The position numbers were made by a program, and so were the translations under genes. DNA of 64,000 nt from Triticum aestivum (taxonomy: Eukaryota > Streptophyta > Magnoliopsida > Poales > Poaceae): contig NC_057800.1 of the NCBI RefSeq assembly GCF_018294505.1, positions 470,872,955-470,936,954 of the forward strand. The letters are read 5' to 3'. Below the pieces are notes generated by a model, which was not told where the DNA came from, searched no databases, and was given only the letters and a program-made list of their open reading frames with translations. Below, piece by piece: positions 21,806 to 31,193 of this stretch (positions within the stretch are counted from its first letter, which is position 1; each line of letters starts with the position of its first letter).

Positions 21806-22378
21806 CGTCATGGCGGATCCACCACACTGGTCCTAGACCCAATCATTGACGGATTTCACCTCACTCGAGTCCTTATGGATGGCGACAGCAGCCTGAACCA
21901 GCTTTATCAGGACACAGTGTGCAAAATGGGTATAGACCCCTCAAGGATCAAACCCACAAAAACGACCTTTAAAGGTGTCATACCAGGTGTAGAGGCCCAT
22001 TGCACAGGCTCATTCACACTGGAAGTGGTCTTCGGATCCCCGGATAACTTCCGAAGTGTAGAGTTAATCTTCGATATAGTCCCGTTCCGCAGTGGCTACC
22101 ATGCACTGCTCGGGCGAACCGCATTTGCGAGATTCAATGCGGTACCGCATTATGCATATCTCAAGCTCAAGATGCCAGGACCTCGGGGGGTCATCACAAT
22201 CAATGGAAACACAGAGCGCTTTCTCCGCACGGAGGAGCACACTGCGGCCCTCGCAGCAGAAGTGCAAAGCAGCCTCTTAAGGCTATCCACTAGTTCGGTG
22301 ATTAAGGACCCGGACACCTTCAAGCGCGCCCGGAGTAATCGTCAACAGGACCGCCTAGCACGTTCCGAGCTCGCATAG
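21806..22378 (+). CDS. Element A protease region (end of the gag-protease frame)
   Basis: Continues the element A gag frame after element C. Motifs: FHLTRVLMDGDSSLNQLY, where MDGDSS stands in the position of the usual protease active-site D-T/S-G with a change at the third residue; then GYHALLGRTAFARF and YLKLKMPGPRGVITI, the conserved end of Tat-lineage proteases. It resembles the element B protease. The frame ends at a TAG at 22376-22378. No RT follows, so A encodes only gag and protease on this strand. Confidence 0.8.
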   Translation, partial: RHGGSTTLVLDPIIDGFHLTRVLMDGDSSLNQLYQDTVCKMGIDPSRIKPTKTTFKGVIPGVEAHCTGSFTLEVVFGSPDNFRSVELIFDIVPFRSGYHALLGRTAFARFNAVPHYAYLKLKMPGPRGVITINGNTERFLRTEEHTAALAAEVQSSLLRLSTSSVIKDPDTFKRARSNRQQDRLARSELA

Positions 22379-22824
22379 CAATGCGGCCCCCACCCCGGTC
22401 CCAGCCAAACAGTGAAATTCGTGCCACGCGTACATAATTACGCATTAAAAATACCATGGGCACAGGTGGGGAGGGGGCACGACTATGGCACGCCCTAAGA
22501 TGCGGCTTAACCGCACTAGGGGATTCCCGCTTTAATATCTTTCTCTTTTAGGACTTTAATCTCTGGAAACCCTGTCCGGCAGCATGATTGCTGAACACAT
22601 GATGCAGCAACCAAGGAGGCAGAAAGCTATGTCACACCATGGAACTCCCAGGTGGATTACGATAACGAGTGAAATACTTGCTTTAATACTATTCCTCAGC
22701 TTGCCCTTGGAGGGGACATGTCAAATAGTCCTGCTTTTGCTTATCGCACTACTTGTATCATTCTGCTTTAACGCACCTTTTTGAATAAACAATGCATAGT
22801 ACTAAGACTATTATTGCATTCTTC

Positions 22825-22859
<35 letters not shown>

Positions 22860-23265
22860 CATTCATGACATCTAGCACCCGTACACTCTGGTACGGCCAA
22901 TATGCTAGGGGCTTAAGCATACCCCATAATATGGCGTGAGAAGTCCGAACACTTTCGACAGTGCGGCACCCCGAACTTATAGCATTATATGCATCAGCTC
23001 CGAATCATGTCTTGGGTCAATAGTTGGGTTGCCCGGCTCCCATGTTTTGGTACCTTACGTTCCGCTATATTGGCTAAGGTAGCACTAGGAGAACTACTGC
23101 GATTGTGCCCCGGTTCTGCTGGGCTAAGCACCTCAGTAGAGAAAGCTAAAACTGACTGTCATGATAAGGCAATAGACTGGTCGCTGTTCGAGAGGTTTCG
23201 AGTCCCTAAAGACTTATGCCGCTTAGAGCGAGGAGTCGGCTCTGTCCGGCCAAAGGCATGTATAG
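22379..23265. other. Element A spacer between protease and opposite-strand gene, with a (TA)n microsatellite
   Basis: No coding motifs. The stretch around 22978-23170 (GCATCAGCTCCGAATCA, then GGGTTGCCCGGCTCC and AGAACTACTGCGATTGTGCC) recurs on the opposite strand in element D at about 44640-44460, so it is a shared internal segment of this family. The region replaces the RT-integrase block that an autonomous relative would have. Confidence 0.6.
22828..22856. repeat. (TA)n microsatellite, about 14 units
   Basis: Uninterrupted alternating TA after CTTCCTT. The equivalent place in element D (44849-44878) holds a (GT/CA)n run instead. Confidence 0.95.
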
Positions 23266-25907
23266 CACCCCAAATTCGGCCTGGTAAAATTGTGCGGCAT
23301 CCGACACACTGCGGGGCAAATCTGCGAATGCTCCTGGAGAGCTTCGGACTCGGGTAAGTAACAAATAATTTACTTTCACATGCTTGCTTTGCATATTGAA
23401 TGCCTTACCTTCCGCTATCTTCTTCATTGCATCAATCTCCTGGAGGGCCTTTTGGGCTTCAGCCTTGGCACTCTTTGCACTCTCAAGGGCCGCAGCAAGC
23501 TCGGACTCTCACGTCTTCAAGTCAAGCTCCAACGCCTTGTGCTTCGTCACGAGAGCGTGGAGCTCTTGCTGCACCTCGCCCACCCGTGCCTCTTGTTTTC
23601 CCACTCGGTGTGCTCCTGGGATGCTTTGTTTTCGGCCTCGGATAGCGCTTGCTTCAGGGTCGCCACCTCGGTTATGGCCCCTGGCAAACTTAAGATGATC
23701 CTGTCATTTTGCAATCACATCTTTTTTATATATATCTATAGACTAGGTATTACTTACCTTTGTTCTCCTCGAGCTGCCTCTTAGCAAGGTCGAGCTCTTT
23801 CTCGAACCCCTCAAGGTCCTGCTTCAGTGCGGCGACCTTCGCAGTCAGTGCACAGAGGTCAGCAGTGAAGCCTGCATACGCATACAGACATACTAGTATT
23901 AGACTCCTGCAGATATTATTTGATCCTCTATTTGGCTTTTCTTTGTGAACACTAAACAGAGCATCAAGGGCTACTGTCTATGTGGTAATATTTTTCCTAT
24001 ATTTTGAACACTTACCTCAAAGCCTGTTAGAAGGCTGGCACATGCTTCAGTCAGTCCGCTCTTGGCGGACTGAACCTTCTTGATCACCGCACTCATAATA
24101 GTGCGGTGCTCTTCATCGATGGAAGCGCCACGAAGCGCTCCCAGCAGGTTGTCCGGTGCCTCTGGATGGACAGAGGTCACCGGCACAGGCGTCTTGCCCC
24201 TTTTGGAAGGAGGCCGCCTGCCTGAGTCCGGAACCACCGGAGGTTCCGGCACGGTGTTCGGCTGAGGGCCGAACTCGGAGCCCTCGGGAGCCTTACTCCC
24301 TCTGCTCCCGGAGTCCGGAAGTTCACCTTGAGGCGCCTCTGGGATTGTCTCCCCTCGACCCGGTGCCTCTTGAGACAATACCTCGGCATTGTCCGTAGGG
24401 AAAGGGGAGGTGGCGGTCGGAATTGGATTGCTATCCATATCCGACGAGTCCAAGGAGCCGTACGACGAAGATACATCGATACGGGCTTGGGGCGGTCTGC
24501 ATAATCATATTCGGCGTTAGGAGAAGCAGTGCGACAAAGGTATGCTATGAGTTACTCTGGTATCCGAATACTTACGACTTCGCCAGGGGCTTGGCCCTGA
24601 GCAGCCACTCATCTTCGTCTTCGGTGGCGGTGGTGGAGCAGTCCGGAAGGAGAGTCCTTCCCTTCTTGGACCCTTCGCCCCCCAGTTGGGGCGGCCTTCC
24701 TTTTCTTATCTGCCCCAGCTGGAGGGGGAGCATCTTCATCTTCCTCCTCGTCTTCGTGGGAGGAGTGCATCGCAGAGTCATCAGACGATGAGTCCGATAC
24801 CACCTAGCGCCGGGAACTCTTTCGGGTTCCCTTGGCCTTCTTCTTGGTCTTCTCCGGCACCTTGTAAGGAGCCGGAGTCAGCATCTCCATCAGGAGAGCA
24901 TCCAAAGTGTCTTCGGGCAGAGCGACCGGACAGTTGATCTTCTGCGATGCCCCCACCCAGTCCTGTCAAAGGCATGGGAGCTCAGACCCCGCACGTGGTT
25001 AAGCTATGGGAAGTAAAAATCCTACCAGATGTACAAAACTTACCGGATTCGTAGGGCGCTTCGCGCTTAGCCTGCGGTCCTCGATGAGAGAGGGAGGGAC
25101 CTCGGCGCCCTTGAACAGCACCCTACAGACGTCTTTGTGCATCGTGTCGAAGAGCTCGCTTAGAGTCTGGTGCCGGGCCGGGTCGAACTCCCAAAAATTG
25201 AAATCCCGTTGTTGGCACGGGAGGATCCAGCGGAAGAGCATGACCTGGACTATGTTGACAAGCTTGAGCTTCTTGCTTGCCATATTCCGGATACATTTCT
25301 GGAGTCCGTCCAGCTCCACCGATGAACCCCAGGATAGGCCTTTCTCTTTCCAGGAGGTGAGCCGCGTGGGGATTCCGGATCGAAACTCGGGGGCCACCAC
25401 CCAGTTGGTGTCGCGTGGCTCAGTGATGTAGAACCACGCCGATTGCCACCCCTTTATGGTCTCCACGAAGGAGCCTTCGAGCCATATAACATTGGGCATC
25501 TTGCCCACCATGGCTCCGCCGCATTCCGCTTGTTGGCCTCCCACCACCTTCGGCTTGATATTGAAGGTCTTCAGCCACAGGCCGAAGTGGGGGCGGATGC
25601 GGAGGAAAGCATCACACACGACGATGAATACCGAAATGTTGAGGATGAAATTCGGGGCCAGATCATGGAAGTCCAGCCCATAGTAGAACATAAGACCGCG
25701 GACTAATGGATGGAGGGGAAACCCCAGTCTGCGGAGGAAGTGATGGAGGAAAACTACCCTCTTGTGAGGTTCCAGGGTAGGGACGATCTACCCCGTAGCG
25801 GGCAACCGATGTGCGATATTCGCGGCAAAGTATCCGGCTCTGCGCAGCTTTTTGATGTGTCCCTCTGTAACGGAGGAAGCCATCCACTTGCCTCCCGCTC
25901 CAGACAT
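23266..25907 (-). pseudogene. Opposite-strand gene of element A: PF04195-like, broken and C-terminally truncated
   Basis: Read leftwards. Exon 1 is 25907-25044, starting MSGAGGKWMASSVTEGHIKK. A TAG at 25788-25790 replaces a probable Gln. The domain then reads LVRGLMFYYGLDFHDLAPNF, HFGLWLKTFNIKPK and ITEPRDTNW, closely matching the gene in element D. The donor GTAAG follows 25044; exon 2 resumes at 24962 (DWVGASQKIN) and contains a stop after KGTRKSSRR. Further exons lie around 24480-24020 (acidic, Pro-rich, then the conserved SAKSGLTEACASLLTGFE), 23870-23760 and 23690-23407 (coiled coil) and from about 23355 (RSSPGAFADLPRSVSDAAQF). The frame degrades after 23265, so the C-terminal helical domain seen in D is missing. 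Confidence 0.75.
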
Positions 25908-26017
25908 GTTTGGATAAGGTTAAGGAGAAGGATGTGGACTTGGGCGTTGGAGCTCGAGTGCGCAAGAATGGATGAGCAAGGAGGAAGAAGGCGTGGGTAG
26001 AAAAAGGTTAAACCTTA

Positions 26018-26220
26018 TCCCTTTATAAGGGCGGCCGAAACTATGCGCCCCCACTAGCCTGGTAAAACTCGCTTATCCCCCAAGCGCCGTAATTGATGGC
26101 ACGGTTGGGTTACCCACGCCCGTATTGATGAGAATCCCGTAATAAGGGGGACACGGTCTCTGCTTTGACAAGACGTGTCAAGAAACTGCCTTGCGTTATG
26201 TGCGGGGCTAGTTAAAGAAA
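26018..26220 (-). promoter_or_regulatory. Promoter region of the element A opposite-strand gene
   Basis: On the minus strand a TATA-like CCTTATAAAGG (26021-26030) lies about 115 bases before the ATG at 25907. Upstream (26090-26200) is a segment conserved in element D upstream of its own copy of the gene: GGGTAACCCAACCGT and, further out, CTTGTCAAAGCAGAG. Conservation of this non-coding stretch in two copies suggests a promoter. Confidence 0.55.
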
Positions 26221-26462
26221 AACGGTTTGAATAATCACCGAGCCATGGCATGATGTCATGTTCCAAAACATGTCAGCAGATTAGATTTGTGGAAGTATTA
26301 TTTTCTCTACGGTGGTATGTGGAACTTATTTTGCAGGGTCGGACACTATCCTTGTATTCAAAATTCTTCTGTGGTATATTCGGAGGAGGAACCTGCCTTG
26401 CAATGCTGAGGACAACACTGCCCGCCGGACTCATCGTCATTGAAGTCTGGTTCAGGGGCTAC
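26221..26462 (+). other. Element A non-coding segment and polypurine tract before the 3' LTR
   Basis: No gene. The segment ends TTCAGGGGCTAC next to the LTR. AGGGGCTAC serves as the polypurine tract and also stands before the LTR of element D (minus strand, 40496-40510), with a close variant in element C. Confidence 0.6.
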
Positions 26463-26935
26463 TAAGGAAGTCCTGGATTAGGGGGTCTCCGGACAGGCGG
26501 ACTATATCCTGTGGCCGGACTGTTGGCCTAAGAAGATACAAGATTGAAGACTTCATCCCGTGTCTGGATGGGACTCTACTTGGCGTGGAAGGCAAGCTAG
26601 GCAATACGGATATGTATATCTCCTCCTTTGTAACCGACCTTGTGTAACCCTATCCCCCTCCGGTGTCTATATAAACCGGAGGGTTTAGTCCGTAGGACAA
26701 CATACAATCATACCATAGGCTAGCTTTTAGGGTTTAGCCTCTCCGATCTCGTGGTAGATCAACTCTTGTAATACTCATATAATCAAGAAAAAATCAAGCA
26801 GGACGTAGGGTTTTACCTCCATCAAGAGGGCCCGAACCTGGGTAAAACATTGTGTTCCCTGCCTCCTATTACCATCTGCCTTAGACGCACTGTTCGGGAC
26901 CCCCTACCCGAGATCCGCCAGTTTTGAAACCAACA
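26463..26935 (+). repeat. Element A 3' LTR (about 473 bp)
   Basis: Homologous to the LTR of element D (40018-40495, reverse). It begins TAAGGAAGTCCTGG, where D has TGAGGGAGTCCTGG, so the terminal TG is mutated. It contains TCTATATAAACC (26667-26676) as TATA box and the conserved GGGCCCGAACCTGGGTAAA. The right edge reads GTTTTGAAACCAACA, against GTTTTGACACCGACA in D. Exactly where LTR ends and element E begins is blurred by this similarity (26921-26935). Confidence 0.85.
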
Positions 26936-29900
26936 GATACTATTTCACCAATTGGGATTGTTAGAGATGTTGAAGTCTTGTGTGGGAAAACTAAATATCT
27001 TGCTGATTTTCTTGTTCTTGGTTCCCCACAAGATAGCTTTTGTCCCATTATATTCGGTAGACCCTTCTTAAAAACTGTTAATGCAAGGATAGACTGCAAA
27101 AAGGATGTTATTACTATTGGTTTAGGTGATATGTCTCATGAGTTCAACTTTTCTAAATTTTGTAGACAACACCGTGAAGAAGAATTGCCTAGTAAAGATG
27201 ATATTATTGGTCTTGCTTCTATTGTCGTACCTCCTAGTGATCCTTTAGAACAATATTTGCTAGACCATGAAAATGATATGTATATGAATGAAAGAAGGGA
27301 AATAGATGAAGTGTTCTTTAAACGGGGACCTATTTTGAAACACAACTTGCCTGTTGAAATTTTAGGGGATCCTCCTCCACCCAAGGGTGATCCCGTGTTT
27401 GAGCTTAAACCATTGCCTGATACTCTTAAATATGCTTATCTTGATGAAAAGAAGATATATCCCGTTATTATTAGTGCTAACCTTTCAGAGAAGGAGGAAG
27501 AAAGATTATTGAAAACTCTGAAGAAGCACCGTGCTGCTATTGGATATACTCTTGATGATCTTAAGGGCATTAGTCCCACTCTATGTCAACACAAAATAAA
27601 TTTGGAAAAAGATGCCAAACCTGTCATTGATCACGAACGACGACTGAATCCTAAGATGGAAGAAGTGGTAAGAAAAGAAATACTAAATCTCCTTGAGGCA
27701 TGTATAATTTATCCCATTGCTGATAGTCAGTGGGTAAGTCATGTCCATTGTGTTCCTAAGAAGGGATGTATTACTGTCGTTCCGAATGATAAAGATGAAT
27801 TGATTCCGCAAAGAATTATACAGGTTATAGGATGGTAATTGATTTCCACAAATTAAATAAGGCTACTAAAAAGGATCATTACCCCTTACCTTTTATTGAT
27901 CAAATGCTAGAAAGATTATCCAAACATACACATTTTTGCTTTCTAGATGGTTATTCTGGTTTCTCTCAAATACCTGTATCAGCTGATGATCAATCTAAGA
28001 CCACTTTTACTTGCCCTTTCGGTACTTTTGCTTATAGACGTATGCCTTTTGGTTTATCTAATCCACCTGCTACCTTCAAAGATGCATGATGGCTATATTT
28101 TCTAATTTTTGTGAAAAGATATGTGAGGTATTCATGGATGATTTCTCCGTTTATGGATCCTCTTTTGATGATTGCTTAAGCAACCTTGATCGAGTTTTGC
28201 AGAGATGTGAAGAAACTAACCTTGTCTTGAATTGGGAGAAATGCCACTTTATGGTTAATGAAGGTATTGTCTTGGGGCACAAAATTTCTGAAAGGGGCAT
28301 TGAAGTTGATAAAGCTAAAGTAGATGCTATTGAAAAGATGTCGTGTCCTAAGGACATCAAAGGTATAAGAAGTTTCCTTGGTCATGCCGGTTTTTATAGG
28401 AGGTTCATTAAGGACTTCTCAAAAATTTCTCGGCCTCTAACTAATTTATTACAAAAAGATATACCATTCGTCTTTGATGATGATTGTGTAGAAGCCTTTG
28501 AAATACTTAAGAAAGCATTAATCTCTGCACCTATTGTTCAGCCACCTGATTGGAATTTACCTTTTGAAATTATGTGTGATGCTAGTGATTATGCTGTAGG
28601 TGTTGTTCTAGGGAAAAGAGTTGATAAGAAATTAAATGTTATTCAATATGCTAGTAAAACTCTAGACAATACCCAGAGAAATTATGCTACAACCGAAAAA
28701 GAATTCTTAGCAGTTGTATTTGCTTGTGATAAGTTCAGACCTTATATTGTTGATTCTAAAGTAACTATTCACACGGATCATGCTGCTATTAAATATCTTA
28801 TGGAAAATAAAGATGCTAAACCTAGACTTATTAGATGGGTTCTCCTCCTACAAGAATTTGATCTGCATATTATTGATAGAAAGGGAGCTGAGAACCCCGT
28901 TGCAGACAACTTGTCTAGGTTAGAAATGTTCTTGATGATCCATTACCTATTGATGATAGCTTTCCTGATGAACAACTAAATGTCATAAATGCTTCTCATA
29001 CTGCTCCATGGTATGCTGATTATGCTAATTATACTGTTGCTAAATTCATACCACCTAGTTTCACATACAAGCAAAACAAAAAGTTTTTCTATGATTTAAG
29101 ACATTACTTTTGGGATGACCCACATCTTTATAAAGAAGGAGTAGATGGTGTTATTAGACGTTGTGTACCTGAGCATGAACAGGAATAGATCGTACGCAAG
29201 TGTCACTCCAAAGCTTATGGAGGACACCACGCTGGAGATAGAACTGCACATAAGGTATTGCAATCCAGTTTTTATTGGCCTACTCTCTTCAAGGATGCCC
29301 GTAAGTTTGTCTTATCTTGTGATGAATGTCAAAGAATTGGTAATATTAGTAGACATCAAGAAATGCCTATGAATTATTCACTTCTTATTGAACCATTTGA
29401 TGTTTGGGGCTTTGATTATATGGGGCCTTTTCCTTCCTCTAATGGATATACACATATTTTAGTTGATGTTGATTACGTTACTAAGTGGTAGAAGCTATTC
29501 CAACTAGTAGTGTTGATCATAACACCTCTATTAAGATGCTTAAAGAAGTTATTTTTCCGAGGTTTGGAGTCCCTAGATATTTAATGACTATTGGTGGTTC
29601 ACATTTTATTCATGCTGCTTTCCATAAAATGCTTGCTAAGTATGACGTTAATCATAGAATTGCATCTCCTTATCACCCACAGTCTAGTGGTCAAGTAGAA
29701 TTGAGCAACAAAGAGCTTAAATTAATTTTGCAAAAGACTGTTAATAGATCTAGAAAGAATTGGTCCAAGAAACTTGATGATGCATTATGGGCCTATAGAA
29801 CTGCATATAAAAATCCTATGGGTATGTCTCCGTATAAAATGGTTTATGGAAAAGCATGTCACTTACCTCTCGAACTAGAACATAAGGCATATTGGGCCAT

Positions 29901-30310
29901 TAAAGAGCTCAATTATGATTTCAAACTTGCCGGTGAGAAAAGGTTATTTGACATTAGCTCACTTGATGAATGGAGAACCCAAGCCTATGAGAATGCCAAA
30001 TTGTTTAAAGAAAAGCCTAAAAGATGGCATGACAAAAGAATACAAAAGCGTTAGTTTAATGTAGGTGATTATATATTGCTATACAACTCCCATTTACGAT
30101 TTTTTGCAGGAAATCTTCTCTGTAATGGGAAGGTCCTTACGTTATCGAGGAGGTCTATCATTCCGGTGCCATAAAAATCAACAACTCCGAAGGCACAAAT
30201 CCAAAGGTGGTGAACGGTCAAAGAATCAAACACTATATCTCAGGTAATCCTATAAATGTTGAAACCAATGTTATTGAAATCGTAACCCCGGAGGAATACA
30301 TAAGGGACAC
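26936..30310 (+). pseudogene. pol: Element E pol: protease, RT, RNase H and integrase with several frame breaks
   Basis: Order of motifs: protease end (VLGSPQDSFCPIIFGRPFL); the Athila linker; RT with [23 protein letters not shown] and catalytic FMDD ([10 protein letters not shown]); RNase H ([39 protein letters not shown]); then an integrase zinc region and core ([30 protein letters not shown]). Frames break at about 27838, 28089, after 28979 and near 29491, and stops appear after 30054 although the C-terminal module (VGDY, LLYNS) is still recognisable. In the integrase core the expected second Asp before GGSHF is Ile (codon 29590-29592), so the active site is lost. Confidence 0.88.
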
Positions 30311-30653
30311 TTTCCGGAATGTTTCAGACTCCGAAAAGGAATAGGTATGTGGTACGGTAAGTAAACCGACTCCAAAACAATTCTAATGGCACTTTTTCTC
30401 CGTTTGGGAATATTTAGAAAAATAGAAAAAATAAGAAGCAGTCCGAGAAGGACACGAGGGCTCCACGAGGGTGGAGGGCGCGCCCCCTGCCTCGTGGGCA
30501 CCTTGTGCGCTCTCCGGACTCTGTTTTCTTGCATGTTACGTATTTTGGTTGGTAAAAATTCATTATATAATCTCCCGAAGGTTTTAACTCCCGTATCACG
30601 CAAATATCTCTCGTCTTTGTTTCAAGCTGTTTTTTTGACAGATCTAGGTCGTC

Positions 30654-31172
30654 ATGTCGTCTTCAAGTGCCCCCAAGGACAAGTTTTTCGAGAAGGTCAT
30701 CAACCCCTACCTCGCGGAAGTGCTCCAACACCCTCAAACCATTGATATGCATGAGGGGGTGCTGCACATCCGTGATATTGAGGGACCACGGAGGACCGGA
30801 AGCGTGGAGACAAGGCTTGAGGCAATGGAGCAACAAGTTTTCAAGTGCCAGGAGATGGTGGAATGCGGACTCGACACCAACCATATGATGATCGCGGAGT
30901 TCACCAATAACCACAAGCTGGACGCCAAGAACATTGGGGAGACCATCTTCAAGCTTCACGAGAAGATCGAGCACCTCCAAGCCCAAATCTATGACCTGCA
31001 AAACCAAAACTGTGAGTATGAATATAGATTCAAGAGGATGAGTTTGGCTGCAGATTTGAGGATCCCAGAGACTCGTTCATCCTTCTATGATGGCGAGCCT
31101 ATGCCTTGGAAGAGGGACGACAAGCCTACATCATCAACAACTCCACCCTCTCCACCAACAAAGAAGAACTGA
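30654..31172 (+). CDS. Element E small ORF: 172-aa coiled-coil protein of unknown function
   Basis: Intact frame from ATG at 30654 to a stop at 31170-31172, just before solo LTR G. The N-terminus is MSSSSAPKDKFFEKVINPYL. Residues about 55-125 are heptad-rich (VETRLEAMEQQVFKCQEMVE, then IFKLHEKIEHLQAQIYDLQN), predicting a coiled coil. The C-terminus is Ser/Thr/Pro-rich and basic. It sits between integrase and the 3' LTR, where Athila elements often carry an extra, sometimes env-like, frame. I see no signal peptide or membrane segment, so an envelope role is not supported. It stayed open while pol decayed. Confidence 0.65.
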   Translation: MSSSSAPKDKFFEKVINPYLAEVLQHPQTIDMHEGVLHIRDIEGPRRTGSVETRLEAMEQQVFKCQEMVECGLDTNHMMIAEFTNNHKLDAKNIGETIFKLHEKIEHLQAQIYDLQNQNCEYEYRFKRMSLAADLRIPETRSSFYDGEPMPWKRDDKPTSSTTPPSPPTKKN

Positions 31173-31188
31173 GTATTTGGTATGGGCA

Positions 31189-31193
31189 CTCCC
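31189..31193. repeat. Target-site duplication CTCCC, left copy, of solo LTR G
   Basis: CTCCC precedes TGTAACACCC; the same five bases follow the terminal TTACA at 35399-35403. Confidence 0.95.

Larger units (their letters stand above)
1..26935 (+). mobile_element. Element A: non-autonomous Tat-type Ty3/Gypsy LTR retrotransposon, 5' end outside window, with two nested insertions
   Basis: This element is read on the + strand as gag (about 1-810 and 13878-14503), protease (21806-22378), a spacer, a spliced gene on the opposite strand (25907 down to about 23266) and a 3' LTR (26463-26935). No reverse transcriptase, RNase H or integrase is present, so the copy must have depended on proteins supplied in trans. 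Elements B and C interrupt gag-protease. Removing each insertion with one target-site copy restores the frame, so gag-protease was still open when they landed. The LTR text resembles the abundant Triticeae Fatima-type family as I remember it; that name is tentative. Confidence 0.85.

Noticed and set aside
30654..31172. Element E small ORF as an envelope protein
   Set aside because: No signal peptide, no hydrophobic membrane segment and no Cys pattern; it looks like a soluble coiled-coil protein.
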